Assembly: GCA_034664085.1 (NCBI GenBank)
Contig: JAXDII010000100.1
Location: forward strand, 1-64,000
DNA length: 64,000 nt
Direction: 5' to 3'
Source: JACVRW01 sp034664085
Lineage (GTDB): Bacteria > Actinomycetota > Thermoleophilia > Solirubrobacterales > Thermoleophilaceae
Positions 41,574-49,515 of the stretch are shown one piece after another. A program made the translations under genes and the position numbers. Below the pieces are notes generated by a model that saw only the letters and a list, made by a program, of their open reading frames with translations, was not told the DNA's origin and did not search any database. Every line of letters starts with the position of its first letter. The stretch's first letter is position 1.

Positions 41574-43536
41574 TCACGGTCTCGAGGAAGGCCTCCATCA
41601 CACGGGGGTCGAACTGGGTCCCGCAGCAGCGGCGCAGCTCGGCCAGTGCCTCCTGGGTGTCCACCGCTTCACGGTAGGGGCGGCCGCTGGTCATCGCGTC
41701 GAAGGCGTCGCAGACCGCGATCACGCGCGAGCCGAGCGGGATCTCCTCGCCGGCGAGGCCGTCGGGATAGCCGCCGCCGTCCCAGCGCTCGTGCGTCGCG
41801 CGCACGACGCGGCCGACCGGAGCGAGGGCCGGCGCGGCAGCGAGGATGCGCTCGCCGATGAGCGTGTGCTCTCGAACGAGCTGCCAGTCCTCCAGCGTCA
41901 GCGAGCCGGGCTTGCGAAGGATCTCGTCGGGGATCGCGATCTTGCCGATGTCGTGCAGCTCCGCGGCACGGCCGACCTCGTCGATCTGCTCGGCGTCCAT
42001 CCCCAGGCGCCGCGCCGTCGCGACGGCGAGCGCCGCAACGCCCTGGCCGTGGTCTCCGAGCTCCCGGTTGCTCTCGTTGATCACCTGCAGCAGCGCCGCC
42101 TTGGTCTGGCCGTATGGCGACGCCCGCCGGCCGCCCTTGCGGCTGTACAGACGCTGGTCGGCGAGCCGCAGCGCGTTCGCGGCGTCACTGGCCTCGTCGG
42201 GCAGCGAGACGGTCCCGTGGGAGGCGGTCACCACGAAGCCCTCACCCTGTTCCGACAGCGCCAGCAGCGCGGCATCGACGCCGGGCTCGGCGTCGGCCCC
42301 GGTGCACGGCAGCAGCAGGCAGAACTCGTCGCCGCCCATGCGGTACGCCGAGCCGCTGTGCGCGCCGGCCGCCTCCTCCAGCCTGCGCGAGAGGCGCTGC
42401 AGCAGCGCGTCGCCGGCCGGGTGGCCGAAGCTGTCGTTGTAGTTCTTGAAGCCGTCGAGGTCGAACAGCGCGAGGGTCGCCGCCGGTCTCGCGGCCGAAT
42501 CCTCTAGATCCGGCATCAGGCGGCGCCGGTTGCCCAGGCCGCTGAGCGCGTCCGTCGTCGCCTCGTCCTGGCTGTGCGCCAGCATCTCGCGGTTCTCGGC
42601 CAGGGTAAGGGCCAGCCGCACGAGCACCGCGAACAGCGTGGCCACGGTCAGCGCCGCGGCCACGGGCGTGAGCTGGCCGAAGATCCCGTAGACGCTCAGG
42701 CCCAACGCGGCGGCCGAGGCGGCCAGCGGCGCGAAGATCGCGCGCTGGTCTGGGGCCGGGATGGTGACCCCGCGCTGCTTCTGCCAGGCCGCAAAGCCGA
42801 TCAGCGAGGCGGACACGAGCCAGCCGGAATCGAGGATCGTGCCGCGCACGTACGTCTCGGCGGCGATCTGCTGGAGGTACCACACGTCCACGACGGCGTT
42901 GATGACGAACCCGCCGGCGAGCATCAGCCAGGCGCGGCCGAGGCGGTGCATCCGCACGGTCAGAGCGGCCACGACAAAGCCGAGCAGCAGCAGGTCCCCG
43001 ACCGGAAGGGCGGCCGCGGTGATCAGCGCCGGCGTGTCGCTCGCGTAGGTGGCCAGGATCGGCGGCAGCAGCACCGCGGTGCCCACGGCCGTGACGGCGA
43101 GCGCGGCGGTGAGCCCGTCGAGCCACACGACCGCGCGCTGGGCCGCCACGTGCGCGCGCAGCAGCAGGGAGATCCCGACGTACGAGATCGGGTAGAAGAG
43201 CAAGAAGCCGACGTCCGCGGCCGACGGCGTCGGCGGCGAGTCGTCGTGGGCATAGGCCAGCGACCAGACGATGCCGCCGCCCGCGAGGCAGGCGAGCGCG
43301 ATGCCGAACAGCAGCCACGCGGCTCGGTCGCCGGGGACCAGGACCGCCCTGGCCACGCAGGCGAACGCGGCTGCTAGCTCGACACCCGGGAAGAGCCACT
43401 TGTCGAAGAAGACGTCGCCGTGCAGCACTCCGAGCCCGTGAAGCGCATGGGCCAAGACCGCACCGACCAGCAGCGCGCCGGCCACCCACCGCACGGCGGG
43501 GCGTGCGACGAACCGGCGTGCCGCAGATTGGGGCAT
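41524..43536 (-). CDS. Membrane GGDEF and HD-GYP cyclic-di-GMP signalling protein
   Basis: A 670-residue protein. Residues 1-320 form about nine hydrophobic segments (a membrane sensor). The GGDEF diguanylate cyclase domain has an intact MGGDEF near residue 400 and no RxxD inhibitory site in front of it. An HD-GYP phosphodiesterase domain follows, with HDIGKIAIPDEIL and ATHERWDGGGYPDGL intact. It may both make and degrade cyclic di-GMP. It is the only signalling gene among catabolic genes and need not belong to the pathway. ATG start, no operon partners. Confidence 0.9.
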   Translation of the reverse strand: MPQSAARRFVARPAVRWVAGALLVGAVLAHALHGLGVLHGDVFFDKWLFPGVELAAAFACVARAVLVPGDRAAWLLFGIALACLAGGGIVWSLAYAHDDSPPTPSAADVGFLLFYPISYVGISLLLRAHVAAQRAVVWLDGLTAALAVTAVGTAVLLPPILATYASDTPALITAAALPVGDLLLLGFVVAALTVRMHRLGRAWLMLAGGFVINAVVDVWYLQQIAAETYVRGTILDSGWLVSASLIGFAAWQKQRGVTIPAPDQRAIFAPLAASAAALGLSVYGIFGQLTPVAAALTVATLFAVLVRLALTLAENREMLAHSQDEATTDALSGLGNRRRLMPDLEDSAARPAATLALFDLDGFKNYNDSFGHPAGDALLQRLSRRLEEAAGAHSGSAYRMGGDEFCLLLPCTGADAEPGVDAALLALSEQGEGFVVTASHGTVSLPDEASDAANALRLADQRLYSRKGGRRASPYGQTKAALLQVINESNRELGDHGQGVAALAVATARRLGMDAEQIDEVGRAAELHDIGKIAIPDEILRKPGSLTLEDWQLVREHTLIGERILAAAPALAPVGRVVRATHERWDGGGYPDGLAGEEIPLGSRVIAVCDAFDAMTSGRPYREAVDTQEALAELRRCCGTQFDPRVMEAFLETVTTLDEPWRDSSRSHAG

Positions 43537-43592
43537 CCCTACCTAATCGGGTTAATCGCGGGCGGGCTTTAGCCGTCGCGCGTTCGAGGCGC

Positions 43593-44282
43593 TCACAGCG
43601 CGGCTCGGATGGCCGCCTCGGCAGCCTTGCTGTGCTCGCGCGCGTGCAGCCTGGCCGCCTCGGCGTCGCCGTCCCTCACGGCCCTGAGGACTTGGATCAG
43701 GCTGGTGAAGGGCTCGTTCATGGTGACCCGGCCCGAAGCGAGGAACCAGATGCGTGCGGCCAGGAAGTAGTAGGAGTTGAGGGTGTCCTCCATCAGCTGA
43801 TTCCCGCCGAGGCGATAGATCAGGATGTGAGCGCGCCGGTCGGAGACGAGCTGGGAGCGCGCGTCGACGTTCGGCGGGGGGCTTTCCGGAAACGCGCTCA
43901 GCTCGCTGATGATCTCCTCGATGGCCGGAATGTCCGCCTCGCGGCGGCGTTCGGCGGCCCACCCGGCGGCGGCCACCTCGAGCTCGCGCCGGAACTCGTA
44001 GACGGTGCCAACGTCGCCCACGTGGACGTCGGTGACGAAGGTCCCGCGGCGGGGGATCACGACGACCAGCTTCTCCTGGGCGAGGCGCAGGAGCGCCTCC
44101 CGGATCGGCGTGCGGCTCATCCCGAGGTCCTCCATCACCTCCTCCTCGTGAACCAGGGCGCCGGGACGCAGGCGCAGGGAGACGATCCGGTCGCGCAGCT
44201 CGAAGTACGCGCGCTCGCCGAGCGAGGCATCCTCGGGCACCGGCGTGCTGAGCTGGAGGGACGAGTCGTTCGCGGCGCTCAT
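43593..44282 (-). CDS. GntR-family regulator, FCD (FadR) subfamily, copy 2
   Basis: A 229-residue paralogue of the regulator at 26931-27623. LSTPVP, TPIREALLRLAQEKLVVV, PRRGTFVTDVHVGDVG and LLAARIWFLAS are shared almost word for word. The helix-turn-helix recognition region differs slightly (EDLGMSRTP against DELAVSRTP), so the two could share or divide sites. It is a single-gene unit, with AGGTATATCA 45 bp upstream of its start, consistent with autoregulation. The FCD ligand is unknown. Confidence 0.92.
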   Translation of the reverse strand: MSAANDSSLQLSTPVPEDASLGERAYFELRDRIVSLRLRPGALVHEEEVMEDLGMSRTPIREALLRLAQEKLVVVIPRRGTFVTDVHVGDVGTVYEFRRELEVAAAGWAAERRREADIPAIEEIISELSAFPESPPPNVDARSQLVSDRRAHILIYRLGGNQLMEDTLNSYYFLAARIWFLASGRVTMNEPFTSLIQVLRAVRDGDAEAARLHAREHSKAAEAAIRAAL

Positions 44283-44292
44283 CGCAGCTCAG

Positions 44293-44865
44293 ATGTGGCG
44301 TTCCGGGTACACACGATTCGTGCATCTAGGTATATCAGCCGCACGCCGACGCGCCACGGACGACGAGCTCGCCGTTCGGAAGCTCACCTACGAGCAGGCG
44401 GCTGGCGAGCGCGACCGAATCCGATCGGCGCGCGCGTTCTTCGCCCGCCAGCTCGGGCCGCTCCCGGCATTCGCCGGCATCTCCGTTGCGCTCGTCGGCG
44501 CCCTGTCGGAGAAGTTCGACGAGGGGTGGCAGTTCTGGGCCGCCCTGGCCTGCCTCGTGGGCATGCTCGCGGTGAGCTTCGGCTACAGCCGCATGCCGCC
44601 CTACCGCGAGCTCCGTGCCGACCGAGTCCGGAAGGCGACGAAAGAGGGACGCGACGCCCTCACACCCGCAGCTTGGTACGGGTACGAGATCGAGCTCGAG
44701 CGCCGCATCTACGGCACCGGCGACGAGCGGACCAGGTTGTGGTGGCTCCCGCTTCGAAAAGTCGAAGGCAGCCTGGCGGAGCAGCTCGACAAGGAGCGCA
44801 TCGGCCTGTTCGTCGCCCAGGGCCTCTTCCTCGCCGCCATCGTGCTGCTCCTGTTCGCGCGCTAG
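44293..44865 (+). CDS. Hypothetical small membrane protein
   Basis: A roughly 190-residue protein I do not recognise. Two adjacent hydrophobic segments (FAGISVALVGALS; FWAALACLVGMLAVSFGYS) are followed by a charged helical region and a C-terminal membrane segment (FVAQGLFLAAIVLLLFAR). The start is uncertain: ATG 44293 is used; GTG 44320 or the ATG at 44245, which overlaps the GntR gene, are alternatives and none has a ribosome site. The regulatory motif at 44328 would lie within its first codons. It ends 3 bp from the convergent luciferase-domain gene. Confidence 0.5.
   Translation: MWRSGYTRFVHLGISAARRRATDDELAVRKLTYEQAAGERDRIRSARAFFARQLGPLPAFAGISVALVGALSEKFDEGWQFWAALACLVGMLAVSFGYSRMPPYRELRADRVRKATKEGRDALTPAAWYGYEIELERRIYGTGDERTRLWWLPLRKVEGSLAEQLDKERIGLFVAQGLFLAAIVLLLFAR
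44328..44337. promoter_or_regulatory. AGGTATATCA motif upstream of GntR copy 2
   Basis: AGGTATATCA (with CT before it, CTAGGTATATCAG) lies 45 bp before the GntR start on the minus strand. It fits the TRRTATAYYA-like dyad shared with other sites in the region, and its location in front of an FCD-GntR gene makes an autoregulatory operator plausible. Confidence 0.45.
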
Positions 44866-44868
44866 GCG

Positions 44869-45471
44869 TCAGGCGAGCAGCGGCTCGTTGCGGAACTCCT
44901 GGGGCTGCCCCGTCGCGTAGCGGTAGGACTCCTCGACCAGCGCCCAGACGATCTCCATCTCCGCCTCGTTGCGAGGCGAGTAGAGCATCACCGAGTTGGC
45001 GGGCGCGATGCCGAGCCAGACCGTCGTGTGCACCTGCCCCCAGCCCGCGCTGATCACGAAGACGGCGAGCTCGTACGGCAGCTGGAGGTGCCAGGAGCTG
45101 TCCGGCCGGGGGTGGATGTGGGCGAACTCCTTCTCGATGATCATGGAGTCCTCCGGGCCCTTGACGTACTCGTCGTCCAGCCACAGCGCCCGCGCCCCCT
45201 CGACGGAGATGGCGCTCGGCCGCTCGGTCACGCCGGGCAGCTCCCGGGAGCGGCGCATCAGCTCGTCCCAGAGCTGCTCCGGTCCGAGCTGGTCGAGCTG
45301 CTCCTGGGGCTCGTGGTTCGTCACGGCCGGTGCCGGCCCGGGGCGCACGGGGAACGTGCGCCGATGCCGCTCGAGGCTCTCGAAGGGCACGTAGTCGGTC
45401 GTCTCGGGCTTCGAGCCGAGGCGGCTGACGTCCACGTCGGGCAGGTCGGCGGTGAGGTCTCGCAGTGCCAT
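44869..45471 (-). CDS. Luciferase-domain (DUF5519-like) protein
   Basis: A 200-residue protein. The second half (FAHIHPRPDSSWHLQLP, AVFVISAGWGQVHTTV, SVMLYSPRNEAEMEIVWALVEESYRYATG) fits the small luciferase-like domain family (DUF5519), whose molecular function is largely unknown; the name does not mean it is a flavin enzyme. The first 90 residues are variable. It is the last gene of the HyuAB-Rieske operon, starting 11 bp after the 79-residue protein with AAGGAG before its ATG, so it probably assists that pathway. Confidence 0.65.
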   Translation of the reverse strand: MALRDLTADLPDVDVSRLGSKPETTDYVPFESLERHRRTFPVRPGPAPAVTNHEPQEQLDQLGPEQLWDELMRRSRELPGVTERPSAISVEGARALWLDDEYVKGPEDSMIIEKEFAHIHPRPDSSWHLQLPYELAVFVISAGWGQVHTTVWLGIAPANSVMLYSPRNEAEMEIVWALVEESYRYATGQPQEFRNEPLLA

Positions 45472-45482
45472 CGGGCTCTCCT

Positions 45483-45722
45483 TCAGTCGGGATCCACTGG
45501 GTCTTCGAGCATGCGCGTGAAGACGGCGTCGCTCTGCCAGGTCAGGGCCTCGAGCTCGAGCGGATCGAGGCGGATCAGCGCGCCGCGGCGCGGCGACTCG
45601 ATCTCCAGCCGCTCGCCGTTGCGCGTGTGCACCTTGCGGACGTGCACGTAGCCGAACTCGTTTGCGATCTCGATCGTCTCCTCGCGCCGCAGCTCGCTGT
45701 CGTCGGTGTCCCGCTCAGCCAT
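45483..45722 (-). CDS. Small Rieske-associated protein (79 residues)
   Basis: A 79-residue protein rich in charged residues: IEIANEFGYVHVRKVHTRNGERLEIESPRRGALIRLDPLELEALTWQ. Similar small proteins occur beside Rieske oxygenase genes in actinobacteria and are often named dihydrodiol dehydrogenase, although they are far too short to be that enzyme. A structural or electron-transfer accessory role is possible. It overlaps the oxygenase alpha stop by 8 bp, showing co-translation. Confidence 0.65.
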   Translation of the reverse strand: MAERDTDDSELRREETIEIANEFGYVHVRKVHTRNGERLEIESPRRGALIRLDPLELEALTWQSDAVFTRMLEDPVDPD

Positions 45723-47136
45723 CGCCGTTGCTCCTCGCCTCGCCCGCGCTCGCGTTCTGCTGCTCGGGGGTCATCGCGCTCGGGTAGCCGCCCTCCCGCA
45801 TGAACTGGACCCAGCGGCGGTGGAAGCCGCGATGCACCCCGTCCTCGAGCACCGGATAGAACGCCACCCCCGGTCCCGCGAAGTCGTCCACGCGGGTGGC
45901 CGAGGCCGCCCCCTTCAGGCCCATCTTGTAGTTCAGCTCCATGCCCAGCTTGCGGCCGTACGCGGTCCCGGCGGTGCGCGCCTGCGCGATCCAGGGCTCG
46001 GAGTCGTCCTGCTCGAAGGTGCCGCCCGCGCTGAACGTGCCCATGCTGGTCCGGTACGTCTTGCGGCGGTACTCCTCGGGAGTCCCCTTCGGGCAGATCA
46101 CCCAGGCCCAGATCTCCATCTCGGCGGGTCCGCGCGGCTGGAAGCAGCGGATCACCATCGTGGACACGGGGCCCTCCTTGCGCGAGTGGCGCAGCGGAAA
46201 GGCCAGGAAGCTGAAGTTGGGGAAGACCGTCCCGACCGAGCCGATGCTGTGCTTCGCCAGCTCGTAGCGCTCCTGCCCGAGCTTGTCTGGCGTGAAGCGC
46301 TCCGCCACCTCGGGCGGATAGCCCCAGAAGCGCGGGCCCGGCACCTCCGGCGGGACCAGGAAGTGCGAGATCGCGTGCCCGTTGCCCGCCTGGACGTGGT
46401 AGCCCTGCAGGTTCTCGGTGCTGTCCCCGCGCTTGACGCCGTCCATCACGCCGATCTCGATCGTGGACCGGTGCAGGTAGAACGTGTGGTAGTCGTCGCC
46501 GCAGAAGTTGTCGGCGCCGCTCTTCCAGTCGGCCTCGACGACGAACCGCTGGGGGTCGCCGATCACCTCCCAGCCGTCCTTGCACTGGCCCCACAGCAGG
46601 TCGAGGTACCACTTCATGTCGCCCAGGTACTCCTCGAGCGTCGGCGCGTCGGGATCCAGCGACGCGAACACGAAGCCGTGCAGGATCTCGGTGTGCGGAG
46701 CGGCGTAGAGGCCCCACTCCGACTTGTCGAGCTCCGACCCGTAGGCGGCGCGGAAGAAGGGCGCGCCGGCGAACTCGCCCGTGTTCTTGTAGGTCCAGCC
46801 GTGGTACGGGCACCGGAACAGCGCGGCGTTCCCGCGCTCCGCCCGGCACACCATCGCGCCGCGGTGGCGGCAGGCGTCGAACAGGACCCGCACCTCCCCG
46901 TCGTCGCTGCGCACGAGGACGAACGGGTCGCGCCCAATGCGCCGCTGGACGTAGTCCCCGCGCGCGGGTATCTCCGACTCGTGCCCGATGAAGACCCACG
47001 CGCGCGTGAATATGCGCTCGAGCTCCCCATCGAGGATCTCGGGGTCGTTGAAGACCCTCAGCGGCACCGATCCCTCCAGCAGGGAAGCGTCGAACTCGTC
47101 GAGGAACTGGGCCATCGGGGTTGGATGCGGCTGCAT
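45715..47136 (-). CDS. Rieske non-heme iron oxygenase, alpha subunit
   Basis: A 473-residue ring-hydroxylating oxygenase large subunit. The Rieske [2Fe-2S] ligands are C89, H91, C109 and H112 (CRHRGAMVC, CPYHGWTY). The mononuclear iron site has N210, D214, H217 and H222 (NFCGDDYHTFYLH). It would dihydroxylate or demethylate an aromatic or heterocyclic substrate. No ferredoxin or reductase gene lies nearby. The ATG has AGGAGGG upstream, 10 bp after the beta-subunit stop. It belongs to the HyuA-HyuB operon, an uncommon combination. Confidence 0.93.
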   Translation of the reverse strand: MQPHPTPMAQFLDEFDASLLEGSVPLRVFNDPEILDGELERIFTRAWVFIGHESEIPARGDYVQRRIGRDPFVLVRSDDGEVRVLFDACRHRGAMVCRAERGNAALFRCPYHGWTYKNTGEFAGAPFFRAAYGSELDKSEWGLYAAPHTEILHGFVFASLDPDAPTLEEYLGDMKWYLDLLWGQCKDGWEVIGDPQRFVVEADWKSGADNFCGDDYHTFYLHRSTIEIGVMDGVKRGDSTENLQGYHVQAGNGHAISHFLVPPEVPGPRFWGYPPEVAERFTPDKLGQERYELAKHSIGSVGTVFPNFSFLAFPLRHSRKEGPVSTMVIRCFQPRGPAEMEIWAWVICPKGTPEEYRRKTYRTSMGTFSAGGTFEQDDSEPWIAQARTAGTAYGRKLGMELNYKMGLKGAASATRVDDFAGPGVAFYPVLEDGVHRGFHRRWVQFMREGGYPSAMTPEQQNASAGEARSNGDG

Positions 47137-47146
47137 CGTGTCCCTC

Positions 47147-47689
47147 CTAGAAGAAGACGGCGAGGTTGGCTGTGTTGAGCAGCCCGTGGTCGAGCAGCAC
47201 CCAGCGGCGCAGCAGCCTGAGGCCGCCGTCGAGGTCGCGCAGGTCGTCGCGCCGCTCCGCGGACATCACGAGCGGCCGCGGATCGTCGAGCCGCTCGCGG
47301 TAGAGCAGCAGGTTCGAGTGCACCCGCAGATCGCCGGCCCGCTCGCACTCGAACACGCGGAAGTTGGTCACGAAGCGGCGCGTGCGCGACGGGGGATCCT
47401 CGGCCCAGGCGTAGTCCGTGGCCAGCCGGTCGATGCGGATGCTGAGCGAGTCGAGGTCCTCGAAGAAGTGGTAGCCCTCCTCGCTGAAGCCGGCCCCGGC
47501 CGCGCGCTCGCGCGTGATCCTGATCGGCGCGCGATAGTCGATCTCCGGGTGCAGCATTGCGAGCCAGTCGTCCATGCGGTTGTCGTCCAGCGCCGCGGCC
47601 TCGTCGACCAGGAAGTCGACGCAGCGCCAGTAGTCGGCGGAGCCCGACGGCACGCGCGTCAGCAGGTGCGAGTCGGCCGGGGCGCTCAT
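47147..47689 (-). CDS. Ring-hydroxylating oxygenase, beta subunit
   Basis: A 180-residue beta subunit of the SnoaL/NTF2-like fold: VDFLVDEAAALDDNRMDDWLAMLHPEIDYRAPI, RTRRFVTNFRVFE and a long C-terminal strand region ending in LLRRWVLLDHGLLNTANLAVFF. It forms the alpha3-beta3 oxygenase with the downstream Rieske subunit. The ATG overlaps the HyuB stop (ATGA). Confidence 0.9.
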   Translation of the reverse strand: MSAPADSHLLTRVPSGSADYWRCVDFLVDEAAALDDNRMDDWLAMLHPEIDYRAPIRITRERAAGAGFSEEGYHFFEDLDSLSIRIDRLATDYAWAEDPPSRTRRFVTNFRVFECERAGDLRVHSNLLLYRERLDDPRPLVMSAERRDDLRDLDGGLRLLRRWVLLDHGLLNTANLAVFF

Positions 47690-49515
47690 GCCTCTGCGCT
47701 CTCCTCGGACAGGCCCACCTCGAGCGCCTGCTCGTCGATCACGATCTCCACCGGCCGCGCGGGCGCCGCGCGCAGCGCGCCGGTGCGGTCGTGGTCGATC
47801 GCGAGCGTCTCGGGGTCCAGCGCCACCGCGTAGATGCGCTCGGCCGCCTCGACGCTGACGAACTCGTTGATGACGTCGGTGCGCACGTCCTCCGGGTCGC
47901 GGTCACGCGGATCGCCCACCCCCGCGCCGCCGGAGCTGAGCTTGATCACCATGTCGCCGGGCTCCAGCCCCTGCATCCGGTGCGGCTTGACGCGGATCAG
48001 CTCGCCGTCTCGCTGCACGAACGTCCGCGAGCGCGGCGAGTTGGCGCCTCCCAGCACGCCCTTGGGCACCATCTCGTCGCCGTCGGAGCTGCCGGTCGCC
48101 ATGCGCGCCGGCCCGCCGAGGTTGATCGCCCGCCAGTCGACGCCCCCGCCGCCGCGCCAACGGCCGGCGCCCATGAAGTCCGTGACCACCTCGAGCTGCA
48201 CCACCTTCCACGGGAAGCGCACCTCGGCCTCCTCCACGTTGCCGCGCATGACCGAGCCGAGGCAGCCGAACGACGCGGGGCCGGTCGCGCCGTCGAAGCC
48301 CGCGACCGCCCCGGCGCTGCCGTCGTAGTCGAAGGAGGTGCGGACGTACGGCCTGCCGGTGCGCACATCGGTGCCGGACGTGTAGTCGCCGCGGTGCTTG
48401 CCCCAGGCCGCCATCGCGCGTTCCGGCCGCGCGAGCGAGATCGCCTCGGTGACCGCCTCGGTGATCTGCTCGCCGACGGCGACCGGGCTGCCGCCGACGG
48501 TGGCCGGGTACTCGCAGTTCAGCACCGACCCCACGGGCGCCACGACCGTGATCGGGCGCAGCGACCCCTCGTTGTGGAAGTCCGCCAGCGCGGGGTCCAT
48601 CAGCAGGATCGCGGAGCCCACCGCGGTGCCGTAGGTCGCCGCCCAGACGCGGTTGACGAAGCCGGGGCGCTGGGCATCGCTCTCGCTGAAGTCGAGCACC
48701 ATCTCGTCGCCGCTGATCGTGACCGCAACCCTCACCCAGACCGGCTCGTCGAGGATGGTGCCGTCGTCGTCAGTGGCCGACTCTCCGTGGTAGGTCCCGT
48801 CGGGCATCGACAGGATCTCCCTGCGCACGGCGCGTTCGGTGCGGTCGATCATCTCGTCGACGCAGTCCTCGACGGTCTCGGCCCCGTAGCGGCCGATGAT
48901 CTCGGCCACCCGCCGCTCGGCGAAGGCCGTGGTGGCGACCATCGCCTGGCAGTCCACCTCCATCTCCTCGCGGAAGCGCACGTTGTTGAAGATCAGCTCC
49001 AGCACGTCGGTGCGCTCCACGCCGCGCTCGATCACCCGCGTCGGCGGGATGCAGAGGCCCTCCGCGTGGATGTCGTAGGCGTTGGGGAAGTAGCCGCCCG
49101 GGAACGAGCCGCCGGTGTCCATCACGTGGCCGCGGACCAGCGTGAAGAACATCAGCTTGTCCTCGTGGAAGATCGGCCGGATGAAGCCCCAGTCGGGCAG
49201 GTGCGGAGCGTGGCCGCCGTGGTAGGGGTCGTTCGTGAGGATCACGTCGCCGGGATGGAGGTCGTCGCCGAACGACTCGCGGATGTGCTCGATCGCGAAG
49301 CGCGTCCCGAGGAACTGGTCGAGCAGCCCTTCCGGCATCGCGATCGTCGACCCGTCGGCCTTCCACAGGCCGACCGACAGGTCGTGCAGCTGCGACATCA
49401 GGAAGCTCTGGGCGGTGCGCTCCATCATGTGGCGCATCTCGCGGCAGATCGTCTGGAAGCCGTGCCAGACGGTGGCCAGGGTGATCGGGTCGACGTCCCG
49501 GCCGGGCTGGGTCAT
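47686..49515 (-). CDS. Hydantoinase B/oxoprolinase family protein (HyuB), set 1
   Basis: A 609-residue HyuB. DPITLATVWHGFQTICREM, the conserved GDVILTNDPYHGGHAPHLPDW and GHVMDTGGSFPGG, and SSGGAGVGDPRDRDPE near the C-terminus are the family hallmarks. With HyuA it forms an ATP-dependent enzyme of the N-methylhydantoinase, 5-oxoprolinase or acetone carboxylase group. No gamma subunit of acetone carboxylase is present. The ATG at 49515 overlaps the HyuA stop (ATGA); the frame further upstream is a shadow. Confidence 0.92.
   Translation of the reverse strand: MTQPGRDVDPITLATVWHGFQTICREMRHMMERTAQSFLMSQLHDLSVGLWKADGSTIAMPEGLLDQFLGTRFAIEHIRESFGDDLHPGDVILTNDPYHGGHAPHLPDWGFIRPIFHEDKLMFFTLVRGHVMDTGGSFPGGYFPNAYDIHAEGLCIPPTRVIERGVERTDVLELIFNNVRFREEMEVDCQAMVATTAFAERRVAEIIGRYGAETVEDCVDEMIDRTERAVRREILSMPDGTYHGESATDDDGTILDEPVWVRVAVTISGDEMVLDFSESDAQRPGFVNRVWAATYGTAVGSAILLMDPALADFHNEGSLRPITVVAPVGSVLNCEYPATVGGSPVAVGEQITEAVTEAISLARPERAMAAWGKHRGDYTSGTDVRTGRPYVRTSFDYDGSAGAVAGFDGATGPASFGCLGSVMRGNVEEAEVRFPWKVVQLEVVTDFMGAGRWRGGGGVDWRAINLGGPARMATGSSDGDEMVPKGVLGGANSPRSRTFVQRDGELIRVKPHRMQGLEPGDMVIKLSSGGAGVGDPRDRDPEDVRTDVINEFVSVEAAERIYAVALDPETLAIDHDRTGALRAAPARPVEIVIDEQALEVGLSEESAEA

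Noticed and set aside
45483..45722. Dihydrodiol dehydrogenase
   Set aside because: 79 residues with no nucleotide-binding fold cannot be a dehydrogenase.
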